Source: Tissierellales bacterium (GTDB lineage Bacteria > Bacillota > Clostridia > Tissierellales > Sedimentibacteraceae). From it: DNA of 64,000 nucleotides. The notes under the pieces are model-generated. The model ran no database searches. It saw only the letters and a program-made list of their open reading frames with translations, and was not told the DNA's origin. The stretch covers positions 248,001 through 312,000 of the forward strand of contig JAHDQO010000007.1 in the NCBI GenBank assembly GCA_018433765.1. The letters run 5' to 3'. A program made the position numbers and the translations under genes. How positions within the stretch are numbered: position 1 is the first letter of the stretch; each line of letters starts with the position of its first letter. Below, in pieces: positions 46,029 through 55,002 of the stretch.

Positions 46029-47309
46029 ATGAATAATAAGACAAAAGACATTTTAATAGTTGGACTAGCATTATTTGCTATGTTTTTCGGAGCTGGTAAC
46101 CTTATATTTCCACCTAAATTAGGTTTAACTGCTGGCAAAGACTGGATTATATGCGGATTAGGTTTTTTTGCTACTGCAATAGGTATGCCGCTGCTTGGAA
46201 TAATAGCAGTTTCTAAAGCTGGAGGATCAATCGACAAAATTGGTAATAAAGTTAGTCCACTTTTTAGCAAAATTTTTGGAACGATTGTTATTTTAGCAAT
46301 AGGTCCACTATTAGCAATACCTAGAACTGGAGCAACTGCTTTTGAGTTAGGATTTAAACAAATATTTCCTAATGCAGGCATTATTATATCTGTTATTTTT
46401 TTTGGTATAACTCTTTTATTTGTTTTAAAACCATCTAAAATAGTTGATAGAATTGGTAAAATTTTAACTCCTTTGTTATTAATAATGATAATAACAATAA
46501 TAATAAAAGGTTTTATTAGTCCTTTAGGACAACCCGAAACTGTTATGTCAGATAGCCCTTTTGCAACAGGTTTTACAGAAGGATACCAAACTATGGATGC
46601 TCTTGCATCATTAGTTTTTGGAGGAGTAATATTATTATCAGTCATATCTAAAGGATATGTGAATATTAAAGAACAAGTAAACATAACTGTTAAAGCAGGA
46701 TTTATAGCAGCTGCACTTTTAGCAATTATTTATGGTGGATTAACTTATTTAGGAGCTTGCACTAATACTATTTATCCTTCAAATATAGAAAAATCAGTTT
46801 TATTAATACAAATTACTAATAATTTATTAGGAGATTTTGGCAAGATAGCTTTAGGAATTGTTGCTTTTTTAGCTTGTCTCACAACATCAATAGGATTAAC
46901 TGCTACAGTAGGAGACTTTTTTAATAAATTAAGTAATAAGAAAATATCGTATAATTTTATAGTAATAACTACTTCAATTTTTAGCTGTATATTTGCTAAT
47001 GTTGGAGTTGAAAAAATTGTAAATATTGCTGTCCCTTTACTTTCGGCAGTTTACCCAGTAGCAATTGTTTTAATATTATTAAATTTAGTAGCAGAATACA
47101 TTCCTAATAAATTCTATCCAGGAGCAGTTATTGGTGCAATGGTAATAAGTTTATACGATGGAATAAAAGCAGCGGGTTTTAAGATTAATTTTATAACAAA
47201 TCTATTTAATAAAATACCTCTTTATGATGCTGGATTTGGTTGGGTTTTTCCAGCTATAATAGGAGGTTTATTAACTCTAATTATTATGAGAAATAAAAAA
47301 ACAGTTTAA
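46029..47309 (+). CDS. brnQ: Branched-chain amino acid:cation symporter
   Basis: 426 residues of the LIVCS family, with about 12 membrane segments. The opening FAMFFGAGNLIFPPKLG and GPLLAIPRTGATAFELG are family signatures. The start at 46029 has GGAGG upstream; an earlier ATG at 45987 is poorly placed. It would import leucine, isoleucine and valine, whose 2-oxoacids could feed the oxidoreductase operon at the left end. Confidence 0.92.
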   Translation: MNNKTKDILIVGLALFAMFFGAGNLIFPPKLGLTAGKDWIICGLGFFATAIGMPLLGIIAVSKAGGSIDKIGNKVSPLFSKIFGTIVILAIGPLLAIPRTGATAFELGFKQIFPNAGIIISVIFFGITLLFVLKPSKIVDRIGKILTPLLLIMIITIIIKGFISPLGQPETVMSDSPFATGFTEGYQTMDALASLVFGGVILLSVISKGYVNIKEQVNITVKAGFIAAALLAIIYGGLTYLGACTNTIYPSNIEKSVLLIQITNNLLGDFGKIALGIVAFLACLTTSIGLTATVGDFFNKLSNKKISYNFIVITTSIFSCIFANVGVEKIVNIAVPLLSAVYPVAIVLILLNLVAEYIPNKFYPGAVIGAMVISLYDGIKAAGFKINFITNLFNKIPLYDAGFGWVFPAIIGGLLTLIIMRNKKTV

Positions 47310-47315
47310 AAAAAG

Positions 47316-47500
47316 CAGTCTTATGACTGCACAGATTGTTGACAAAGTCAACAAGATGACAGGCTTTTGAGAAGCTCGAAGTTCGAGGCGTGCCGAAAGC
47401 GAGTAAGCAGATCGTATATAGAAATACGTGAGCATTCTCGATTGAGGCAACAACGATGAAATTAGGGTTTGTCTATAGCCTGAGCAGTCTTATGACTGCA
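47316..47500. mobile_element. MITE-like element of 185 bp with hairpin-bearing inverted ends
   Basis: The two ends are imperfect inverted repeats over 32 bases: GCAGTC-N4-GACTGC, CAG, six bases, GACAAA at the left and the complement at the right (25 of 32 match). Each end forms its own 6-bp hairpin. Seen directly, AGCAGTCTTATGACTGCAC occurs twice, 169 bases apart. The interior is GC-richer (GAAGTTCGAGGCGTGCCG, GAGGCAACAACGATGAAATT) and has no ORF. No clear target duplication. The left end plus the A-run before it forms a terminator for the minus-strand MFS gene. Confidence 0.65.
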
Positions 47501-47544
47501 CTTGTCAAATTAAACAATATGATAGACTTATAAGAAAATTACAC

Positions 47545-48795
47545 TTAGATTTCTCTTAAGTCTTCTTTTTTTATCTTCTTTACTTCATATAGGTTTAATA
47601 TATATAACATAATAGCAGCTATCAATCCAATTACAAAACATATACTCCATACGCTCTGTATACTATTTTCCTGTGCTAAATAATTTCCTATAATCTGTGG
47701 ACCTATAGCATATCCAACACCTCTAACAATTTCAAATATTGAGTTAAACCTACCTCTATGAGTAATAGGAGAGTGATTTGCAATATATACTCCCATTTGT
47801 GTTGATTCCAATACTTCTCCTAAAGTCCATATAATAACAGAAATTAAAAATATCCATATGCTTTCTGCAAAATAAAGCATACCAAAACCTATACTATAAA
47901 ATATGCCTGCTATTACTACACATTGTATCGGTCTTAATTTTCTAGTTATATATATCAAGACAGGTGTTGAAAAAATAACTACTAATCCATTAACAGACAT
48001 GATGTAACCATAAATAGCTGAACCTTTTTCATTAAATAATTCTGAAAGTTGCAGTGGAATAGTAAAGCTATGCTGTATATAAATAAACGACAATAATGAA
48101 CCAAAAACACAAAACAAAACAAGAGTTGGTCTTCTAAGAAAAGCACCTAATGCAGAACCTTTGTCAGATTTTTCAAATACTCTATCGCTGCTTTCTATTT
48201 CTTTTACATCTTTTTCTGTAGGCTTTGTTTCTTTCACAACCAAAAATATAAGAGCTATTGATATAAAAGATGTCAAAGCATCACCAATAAAAACCCATTT
48301 TATATAATTTTCAAATAATAATCCAGCTATTAATGGCCCTACTGCAAATCCTATATTACCACCTAAATATAAAAGAGACATACTTACTTTCCTATTATTT
48401 GGTTTAGTTAAATCTATAATCATAGCTGCATATGCTGGTGAACTAATGCTGATAAATAACCTTGAAATAATAAGTAGTTTTGGGATAAGCATACTGACTC
48501 CTAAAAAGCCGCAAACAAAAAATATTATAGCTGACAAACCTTGAAAAATAAAAATTATTTTTCTTCTTCCAAATACATCAGTTAACTTACCTCCTATTAT
48601 CGAACCCGGCACATACATGAAAGTTACCCAAAGTAAAATTTCACCTGCTTGGTCTTCAGGTAAATTCAATTTCCTTTCTAGAAAAAATGTTAAAAAAGGA
48701 ATAACAAAATTTCCCATTGAATTAACCATTTTAGCAAAAAAGATAACATATATTTCTTTCGATAATCCTTTGTATTGGTCAAAATACTTAATCAT
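47545..48795 (-). CDS. Major facilitator superfamily transporter
   Basis: 416 residues with about 12 membrane segments. The MFS loop motif is GGKLTDVFGRRKIIFI. YLGGNIGFAVGPLIAGLLFE and HSPITHRGRFNSIFEIVRG are typical of the drug-efflux branch. Substrate unknown. It converges with brnQ, with the MITE-like element between them. Confidence 0.87.
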   Translation of the reverse strand: MIKYFDQYKGLSKEIYVIFFAKMVNSMGNFVIPFLTFFLERKLNLPEDQAGEILLWVTFMYVPGSIIGGKLTDVFGRRKIIFIFQGLSAIIFFVCGFLGVSMLIPKLLIISRLFISISSPAYAAMIIDLTKPNNRKVSMSLLYLGGNIGFAVGPLIAGLLFENYIKWVFIGDALTSFISIALIFLVVKETKPTEKDVKEIESSDRVFEKSDKGSALGAFLRRPTLVLFCVFGSLLSFIYIQHSFTIPLQLSELFNEKGSAIYGYIMSVNGLVVIFSTPVLIYITRKLRPIQCVVIAGIFYSIGFGMLYFAESIWIFLISVIIWTLGEVLESTQMGVYIANHSPITHRGRFNSIFEIVRGVGYAIGPQIIGNYLAQENSIQSVWSICFVIGLIAAIMLYILNLYEVKKIKKEDLREI

Positions 48796-48836
48796 TAACT
48801 TTCAAACCTTTCTACAACAATTTTATAAATAAAAAA

Positions 48837-48870
48837 ACTCAACACTAAACCGTGATTTTAAGCATTGAGT
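48837..48870 (-). terminator. Terminator of the flavodoxin-ferredoxin gene
   Basis: On the minus strand ACTCAATGCT pairs with AGTGTTGAGT (ten pairs, two of them G-U), followed by seven T. It lies between the ferredoxin-like gene and the MFS gene. Confidence 0.8.
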
Positions 48871-48942
48871 CAATTCATTATAAACTATATGTTATACCTT
48901 TTTATTACAATTTTCAACAATAATTTCTAATTTAGCAAATTT

Positions 48943-49716
48943 TTAAATAAATGTTTGAGGTTCTTTCTTCTTACACTTAGAAAGCATTATTACTATTGGT
49001 TTAAAGATTGGAGTTTTAACGCTTCTAGCATTTTCTGGACATGATTTTATACAGGCACAGCAAGAAATACATTTATCCTTATCTGCAATTCCTTTTTCAT
49101 TAATTGCATGAACTGGACAAATATCTCTACATATCATACAATTAGTACATTCTTTACCTTTAACAGGTGCTAATTTTAAAGGCTTTCCATAATTCTTGTA
49201 TGGTCTTTTACCAGGAATTTTAGGTTTAGACAAATCATTGCTTTCTATTTTAGTTAATATTATTTTTCCAAAAGTTAGAGCTTTCTGCTTGTCTTTATCA
49301 TCTGGTCTATCATTTGCAATGTCATGGTTTTTGTCTGCAAATGAATGTTCACCAATAAATGCACCAGCACCGACAATATTAAACCCTCTTTCTTTTACTA
49401 TATCCGCAGTTTCTAAAAGTGCATCGTCATAATCTCTATTACCATAAACTACTACAGTTACCGTAGGCTGATTATTTCCTTTAAATGTTTTTAAGTATTC
49501 TGCTGCTAATTTAGGTATTCTACCTCCATAAACAGGCATACCAAATATAACTAAACTATCATCATCATTTATATCATTATTTTTCTTTAATCTATTTTTA
49601 GGTAATGTAATATCAACTTCTACAATATCTTTTATTTCCGTACCTTCTGCAATTTGTCTAACTATTGTCCTAGTTGTTTTGGTTGGTGAAAAATAAACTA
49701 AATATACTTTTTTCAT
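48943..49716 (-). CDS. EFR1-family flavodoxin-ferredoxin fusion protein
   Basis: 257 residues: a flavodoxin-like domain (about 1-165; YFSPTKTTRTIVRQIAEG, GMPVYGGRIPKLAAEYL) and two [4Fe-4S] clusters (CTNCMICRDICP and CISCCACIKSCP). A soluble electron carrier or FMN-dependent reductase, common in anaerobes; partner unknown. GGAGG precedes the ATG. Confidence 0.9.
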   Translation of the reverse strand: MKKVYLVYFSPTKTTRTIVRQIAEGTEIKDIVEVDITLPKNRLKKNNDINDDDSLVIFGMPVYGGRIPKLAAEYLKTFKGNNQPTVTVVVYGNRDYDDALLETADIVKERGFNIVGAGAFIGEHSFADKNHDIANDRPDDKDKQKALTFGKIILTKIESNDLSKPKIPGKRPYKNYGKPLKLAPVKGKECTNCMICRDICPVHAINEKGIADKDKCISCCACIKSCPENARSVKTPIFKPIVIMLSKCKKKEPQTFI

Positions 49717-49866
49717 AATTGCCTCCTTGTTTACTAAAGTCTCATAATTGCTTGTCTACAATCTAATATTTTCTATATTATACCAAGTACTCATAAAAAA
49801 GTCGATATATTTAAGAATAAAACATATTTTTGTGATAATATTTCTAAAAGGCTCATAAAATATAAT

Positions 49867-50409
49867 ATGAAAAAGTATTATAATAAGTCATATATTTTAA
49901 AAAGTTCTTTTTTTATTTTTCTTATTGCTGCTGTAATTCATAGTCTTTATGATATAACTGGATTTGAAATATTAAAGCCTTTTGTTCCAATAAACGAAAG
50001 TGTATGGGAACATATGAAAATGATGTTTTATGCTGGATTAATTTGGGCTGTTATAGAATATTCCAGCGGTACATTTTGTTATTTTAATTTTTGGTTTGCT
50101 AAAAGTATTTCTATACTATTGATGACTTTTCTTGTACCTATGATATTTTACACTTATACTGCTTTTACAGGAAAAAGCATTATATGGGTAGATATTGCTA
50201 TGACTTTTATAATTGCATTAATTGGTCAATTAGTTTTTAAAAAATTAGTAACTTCTTGTAAAGACTACTCTAAATATAATACTTTAATTTTAATTGTACT
50301 TATTGCTTTCATCTTATTGTTTGCTTATTTTAGTTATTACCCTCCTGATGCTAAAATTTTTATACCACAAACTCAAGATGTTTTTAAACAAATACTTTTA
50401 TATTATTAA
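49867..50409 (+). CDS. Membrane protein, DUF6512-like
   Basis: 180 residues with about five membrane segments. The conserved loop PFVPINESVWEHMKMMFYA after the first segment matches a DUF6512-type family. Function unknown. The ribosome site is weak (AAGG about 13 bases upstream). Confidence 0.7.
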   Translation: MKKYYNKSYILKSSFFIFLIAAVIHSLYDITGFEILKPFVPINESVWEHMKMMFYAGLIWAVIEYSSGTFCYFNFWFAKSISILLMTFLVPMIFYTYTAFTGKSIIWVDIAMTFIIALIGQLVFKKLVTSCKDYSKYNTLILIVLIAFILLFAYFSYYPPDAKIFIPQTQDVFKQILLYY

Positions 50410-50424
50410 AATTAAAAAAATAAA

Positions 50425-50464
50425 AAATCTCTTACAGTATAAATGATGTTACTGTAAGAGATTT
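50425..50464 (+). terminator. Terminator after the DUF6512-like gene
   Basis: Perfect 14-bp stem AAATCTCTTACAGT/ACTGTAAGAGATTT with a 12-base loop and a T-run on the plus strand. Confidence 0.9.
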
Positions 50465-50660
50465 TTTTATGTTTTAACTAAAATTTCAAATTTTATTTCA
50501 GCTTAATAGTATTTTAGATGTTACTTTTGGTAATAATACTAAAGAAAAAAATAATATAGTTAAATAATTTAGTAATGATTTTGGCAATTAATATTTCTCT
50601 TTAATTTTATTATTTTACTATATTTATGTTTAGAAATATAAAAATGAAAGGAAGAATTAT

Positions 50661-50978
50661 ATGAAGAAAATTATTGTGATTGCAGTTACTATTGCACTAA
50701 TTATTGCTGGATGTGCTACAGATACTGTAGATCAGAAAAATGTTCTTACAGGAACAATAACAAAAGTAAATGACGGTAATTTTATAATGACAGCTGATGA
50801 TGACCAAATGACTCCTTATCAAGTACAAATTAATGCTGATACTGTTTATTCTGATGATGTGTCTAAAGATTTTGAAGTAAATAATAAAGTAAAGGTAGAA
50901 CATACTGGAGATCTCACAGGCTCAGACCCTGTCAAAATTAATGCAAAACGTATAATTGAAAATAACAAAGAAGTATAG
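50661..50978 (+). CDS. Small lipoprotein
   Basis: 105 residues. A short signal sequence ends in the lipobox IIAGC (Cys at about 18), so the mature protein is lipid-anchored outside the cell. The rest (LTGTITKVNDGNFIMTADD, NNKVKVEHTGDL) looks like a small OB-like beta barrel, as in DUF3221-type lipoproteins; the family is not certain. AAAGGAAG precedes the ATG. It is a single-gene unit with terminators on both sides. Confidence 0.75.
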   Translation: MKKIIVIAVTIALIIAGCATDTVDQKNVLTGTITKVNDGNFIMTADDDQMTPYQVQINADTVYSDDVSKDFEVNNKVKVEHTGDLTGSDPVKINAKRIIENNKEV

Positions 50979-50997
50979 TATTTTTTATATTCCCAAA

Positions 50998-51036
50998 AAG
51001 TATATTGAAGTTAACCTTATTAACTTCAATATACTT
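50998..51036 (+). terminator. Terminator after the lipoprotein gene
   Basis: Perfect 17-bp stem beginning AAGTATATTGAAGTTAA with a 5-base loop and a run of T on the plus strand. Confidence 0.92.
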
Positions 51037-51173
51037 TTTTTGTGTTGCTATACTACAATTAGCAATATTAAAAATGTCTTTATTAATAATAAAGCATATG
51101 ATAGAATTATTTAGTAATTATACTTCTTAATATTAAAACAAAATAATAGTAGCTGAAAGGAACGAAAGTTACA

Positions 51174-51593
51174 ATGCTAACTATAAATACTTTTAAACGT
51201 GGATTTAGTAAAGGAATAAGTACTATTTATGAACTTGCTAAAATTATGATACCTGTGTATTTAGCAGTGAAAATTCTTGATTATTCGGGAATTCTGAGCT
51301 GCATTTCATTTATTTTTGAACCTTTAATGTCTTTATTAGGACTTCCTGGCGAAGCTTCCTTAGCTTTAGTAGTAGGTTATGCTGTTAATATTTATGCTTC
51401 TTTGGGCATAATGGCATCAATAAGCCTAACTGTAAAACAAGCGACTACACTAGGTATAATGATTTCAATAGCTCATAATCTTATTGGTGAAACTGCTATA
51501 GTCAAAAAACTAGGTGTAAAAGCTTCTATAATTGTACCCTTAAGACTTTTTGTTTCTTTTTTGTGTGGTTTCGTATATTATATACTTTTTTAG
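51174..51593 (+). CDS. Nucleoside-recognition (Gate) domain membrane protein, first of a pair
   Basis: 139 residues with several membrane segments. The Gate/nucleoside-recognition domain is suggested by LAKIMIPVYLAVKILDYSG and VVGYAVNIYASLGIMASI. It is similar in kind to the SpmA/SpmB half-proteins and to split transporters. AAAGGAA precedes the ATG. The second half-gene follows nine bases later. Confidence 0.75.
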   Translation: MLTINTFKRGFSKGISTIYELAKIMIPVYLAVKILDYSGILSCISFIFEPLMSLLGLPGEASLALVVGYAVNIYASLGIMASISLTVKQATTLGIMISIAHNLIGETAIVKKLGVKASIIVPLRLFVSFLCGFVYYILF

Positions 51594-51602
51594 GAGATAA
51601 AT

Positions 51603-52043
51603 ATGCAATTATTGTTTAATAGTTTGTTAGAAAGTGTTTTGGCAGTTTTAAAAATAGCTGTAATTATACTACCATTGATGATTGGTATAGAAATATTAAA
51701 AGATTTAAAAATAATTGATAAACTTTCGCAGTTAACAAAACCTATAACAGGTTTCTTAACTGTTAATGAGAAATCTAATGTTCCTATGGTTGTAGGACTT
51801 ATATTAGGACTTTTTTATGGTGCTGGTGTTATTATACAAAGTATTAAAGAAGATAACATTGACAGAAGAAGCATAATTCTCATGTGTGTTTTTCTATCCA
51901 TCTGTCACGCTTTATTTGAAGATACTGTTATTTTTGCTGCAATAGGTGCAAATTTAATACCTATACTTTTTGCAAGATTAATTGCTGCTTTTATTATTAC
52001 CTTTTTTCTCTCAAGATTGTTAAAAGCTGAAGAAAAAATTTAA
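51603..52043 (+). CDS. Nucleoside-recognition (Gate) domain membrane protein, second of a pair
   Basis: 146 residues with several membrane segments, including IKIAVIILPLMIGIEILKDL-like start and VVGLILGLFYGAGVIIQSI. AGGAGA precedes the ATG. With the upstream gene it probably forms a heteromeric membrane protein of unknown substrate. Not near sporulation genes, so the SpmAB name is not applied. Confidence 0.75.
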   Translation: MQLLFNSLLESVLAVLKIAVIILPLMIGIEILKDLKIIDKLSQLTKPITGFLTVNEKSNVPMVVGLILGLFYGAGVIIQSIKEDNIDRRSIILMCVFLSICHALFEDTVIFAAIGANLIPILFARLIAAFIITFFLSRLLKAEEKI

Positions 52044-52087
52044 TGAACTCTTATTTGTATATGAGAACTTTTCTATTATATAAAAAA

Positions 52088-52138
52088 CCTCCAAAGTAAA
52101 TCATCTAATTTTAATTATTTAGATGTCTACTTTAGAAG
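52088..52138 (-). terminator. Terminator of the zinc-ribbon membrane protein gene
   Basis: A long imperfect stem (minus strand CTTCTAAAGTAGACATCTAA against TTAGATGATTTACTTTGGAG) followed by TTTTTT on the minus strand. It also lies after the plus-strand Gate-domain pair. Confidence 0.75.
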
Positions 52139-52165
52139 TATTATATCAATGTAAAGCTTTTAAGT

Positions 52166-53305
52166 TTATATTATATTATTACTTTTAAGAATAAATACAA
52201 CAACTGCAATTAATGCAGCAGTTCCTATTACAACCGCCGCTATTTTTCCCGGCGATTTAGGATATTCTCCGCTTACTTTACCCGTTTGTCCATTTACTAT
52301 ATAGTTATATATTTTATCTTTAAATGTATAAGAAGACATCCAAACTGGTAATAATATATGCTTAAATTTTACATCACCATAATTTGTACTTCTATTTACA
52401 AGTCTAAATTCATCTCCACCTACTTGTCTTCGTATGCCATGGTAAATATCACTATCTATAGAACCTTTTGCACCATTCCATCCTTCTTTTAATGATTTAC
52501 TGTATTTTTCTGCTGTAAAACCAGCAATGTATTCTTTTTTAAAGGGTTTAAGCCCTTTTAATTTAAAATCTCCTAATCTTTCCATAAGATTTGCATCAAC
52601 TTTTTTTGATGCATTTACCAATACATCATCAAAATACTCTGTATAAACACCTCTAACTGTTTTCCATCTAATATGTCTTCTGCGCTCTGTAACTGTTTTT
52701 CCGTTTACTGTTTTTGTATGAGTTGTATAATAGTAAGTACCTCTTTTGGCAATATATGCAGTTGAAGTGTCTGAATCATATGTAAAGAATGGAATATAAG
52801 TACCCTTTAATCTATTTATAGCTTGTTTACTTTTTAGTTCTTTTGGTGCAAAAAATTTTCCTTTTATCCATTTCTTAAATTTGTTTTCAGCATCAATTTT
52901 TGTTATTTTAAAAGGTATTAAGGTTTCAGGTTTAATACCTACATCTTCACCCTCCGATACAACTATATGGGAAGAACCACAAAATACACAATAGTCCGCT
53001 GCTGTAGAATCATCAACAACAGTTTCTCCTCCACAGTTTGAACATTTGATTACTTTTTCTTTTCCTCCCCAACTATGGTGAATTAAATTATCAACTTCAT
53101 CAAAACTATATTCTTTTATCGCTATTTCTTTACTTTCTATATCAATTTCACTTTTACAGTATGGACATTCAAGTTTTTGTTCATTTGGACTAAATTCCAT
53201 ACCTCCTCCACAATTTGGACATACAAATTTTTGTGTTGTTACTTCCTCTATACCTTCTTCTTCTTCAATAAGAACATCTGAATCATTTTCAAAATCTTTA
53301 GCCAT
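52166..53305 (-). CDS. Double zinc-ribbon protein with C-terminal membrane anchor
   Basis: 379 residues. Two zinc ribbons: FVCPNCGGGMEF with LECPYCKSEIDI (about 27-55) and VIKCSNCGGETV with YCVFCGSSHIV (about 85-115). A central beta-rich domain (TYIPFFTYDSDTSTAYIAKR) follows, and one membrane segment ends the protein (about 352-374). Homologs are called TFIIB-type zinc-ribbon proteins; function unknown. GGAGGT precedes the ATG. Confidence 0.8.
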   Translation of the reverse strand: MAKDFENDSDVLIEEEEGIEEVTTQKFVCPNCGGGMEFSPNEQKLECPYCKSEIDIESKEIAIKEYSFDEVDNLIHHSWGGKEKVIKCSNCGGETVVDDSTAADYCVFCGSSHIVVSEGEDVGIKPETLIPFKITKIDAENKFKKWIKGKFFAPKELKSKQAINRLKGTYIPFFTYDSDTSTAYIAKRGTYYYTTHTKTVNGKTVTERRRHIRWKTVRGVYTEYFDDVLVNASKKVDANLMERLGDFKLKGLKPFKKEYIAGFTAEKYSKSLKEGWNGAKGSIDSDIYHGIRRQVGGDEFRLVNRSTNYGDVKFKHILLPVWMSSYTFKDKIYNYIVNGQTGKVSGEYPKSPGKIAAVVIGTAALIAVVVFILKSNNII

Positions 53306-53377
53306 TTCAATACCTCCAAAATTAAGTTGATAATTATTAAATTATTAATTAATAGTATATAACTCCGTACAAATTGT

Positions 53378-53475
53378 CCTCGTCCCTCGTTTTTTATTGC
53401 TTTACGTAAGTAAAGCTACCATAATTATCTATTCTCATTCCTCATTTCTCAATTCGTTCCTCGTCCCTCGTTTTT
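53378..53475. repeat. Copy of the dispersed repeat family, running into the end of the sugar-transporter gene
   Basis: CCTCGTCCCTCG occurs at both ends (near 53378 and 53458), with the hairpin core GCTTTACGTAAGTAAAGC at 53400-53417 between. The right copy encodes the last eight residues (KNEGRGTN) and is followed immediately by the stop codon of the transporter gene at 53449. Confidence 0.8.
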
Positions 53476-54864
53476 ATATTTATTCTGTATTTTTTCTATT
53501 TGTTCTTTGCTTAGATTGTAGTTTTTGTAGCTAATAAGAGCTGCTATTAATGCTAATGTACTTCCAACTGTTAAAATTAACCCAAGCATAATCGAAGTAA
53601 AATCTGTTTGTACTAATAACTTATCATCAAATTTTATTACATCTAATAGAATACCCACTACAAATAGCACTATTGATTGTGTTATTTTATAACCAAAAGT
53701 CATACAGCCAAAATAAATGCCTTCTGATCTAAATCCCTTTTCATGTTCTTCATAATCTATTGTATCAGCTGTCATAGAAGGGGGAAGCATAAATAATCCT
53801 CCTGAACCAAACCCTATAACACCTATTATTGGAAGTATTAAATATGTATGTGATATTAAATATTTTCTAAACAATACTGCTACTATAAATATAATACTTC
53901 CAACCAAAGATAGTTTTATTGCACTCATCATTGCAGGTTGTTTGTCTTTAGTTTTTGAATAACTTAACCAAAATGGCAGACTTGCTATACTAAGCATAAA
54001 AAACAATCCCATAGTTATTGCTATATTGAAACTGTTTTGCATAAAGGTATATGTAAAAACATGAAGTCCTAAACTCCCTATTAAAGCTGATGATATATTT
54101 ACAGCTAAATATCCCCAAAATATATAAATAAAATATTTGTTTTTTAATGCTTCTATAAACATCATATATATATTTTGCTTTTTCTTTACAGCAGATTGCA
54201 TAGTATTTGGTATATATCTTTTTGTTGTCAAAATACATATTATTCCAGTTATGAACATTATAATTGAAGTTGTTATACCCATATTATTATATCCATCTGG
54301 GTTTAATTGTCCTACTGGAAATTCTGGAGTTGGTTTAAAAAACAATATTAATCCTATTACCGTAGGAAAAGCAAGTCCAACAAGAAAAAATACTGTCTTA
54401 TAACTTTGTATTGAAGTTCGTTCATTGTAATCTGATGAAATTTCTGCACCTAACGCAGTATACGGTGTACCATATACTGTAAGAGAAGTTTTTAAAAGCA
54501 TTACATATACTAAAATAAGTATTAGTTTAGTAACATCACCTGTTGTTATGCTTATATTCCATAGTATATAATTTAAAATTGTTACAGCAATGGTTCCTAT
54601 CAATAAATATAAATGTCTTTTACCCCATCTTTTTATTGTTGTTACATCAGAAATATAACCCATTAAAGGATCTGTAACAGCATCCCAGAATACACCTATG
54701 CCCATAATAGCTCCAATGTATTTCCCAGGCAATCCTAATACTGCTGTAGTATAAAACAATAAGTATGCAGCTAAACATTGAAATACTATGCCAAATCCTA
54801 GGTTTCCAATGCCATATCCCAATTTTTCTATAATTGTTACATTATTATTTGTTGTATTCTTCAT
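53449..54864 (-). CDS. GPH-family (glycoside/pentoside/hexuronide) cation symporter-like transporter
   Basis: 471 residues with 12 membrane segments. Family motifs: KLGYGIGNLGFGIVFQCL, DAVTDPLMGYISDVT with the TKRWGKRHLYLL basic loop, and a later DTIDYEEHEKGFRSEG. Substrate is probably a sugar or glycoside; no catabolic gene is near. The C-terminal tail NEGRGTN comes from the dispersed repeat, so it is probably not functional sequence. GAGGAA precedes the ATG. Confidence 0.87.
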   Translation of the reverse strand: MKNTTNNNVTIIEKLGYGIGNLGFGIVFQCLAAYLLFYTTAVLGLPGKYIGAIMGIGVFWDAVTDPLMGYISDVTTIKRWGKRHLYLLIGTIAVTILNYILWNISITTGDVTKLILILVYVMLLKTSLTVYGTPYTALGAEISSDYNERTSIQSYKTVFFLVGLAFPTVIGLILFFKPTPEFPVGQLNPDGYNNMGITTSIIMFITGIICILTTKRYIPNTMQSAVKKKQNIYMMFIEALKNKYFIYIFWGYLAVNISSALIGSLGLHVFTYTFMQNSFNIAITMGLFFMLSIASLPFWLSYSKTKDKQPAMMSAIKLSLVGSIIFIVAVLFRKYLISHTYLILPIIGVIGFGSGGLFMLPPSMTADTIDYEEHEKGFRSEGIYFGCMTFGYKITQSIVLFVVGILLDVIKFDDKLLVQTDFTSIMLGLILTVGSTLALIAALISYKNYNLSKEQIEKIQNKYKNEGRGTN

Positions 54865-54947
54865 TTAATTATTCCTCACGTTTTTTTAATTTTATGGTAA
54901 TTAAGTATCTTTGTCAAATAAAAAAAATTGCTTTGCAATCCTCGTCT

Positions 54948-55001
54948 TTATATATTAGGAAGACATTTCCTAATATATAAAAAATAGGCCCTACAGCCCA
55001 T
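54948..55001 (-). terminator. Tandem hairpins ending the riboswitch-controlled ECF operon
   Basis: Immediately after the EcfT stop, ATGGGCT/GGGCCTAT forms a stem followed by TTTTTT on the minus strand (54984-55001). Next to it is a perfect 14-bp stem (TTATATATTAGGAA and complement, 54948-54980) with a 5-base loop. The first is a likely terminator, the second may add stability or serve the other strand. Confidence 0.75.
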
Positions 55002-55002
55002 A

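Noticed and set aside
45971-46684. Long minus-strand open frame inside brnQ
   Set aside because: It is antisense to a clear LIVCS transporter, lacks a ribosome site, and its composition is that of an antisense shadow.
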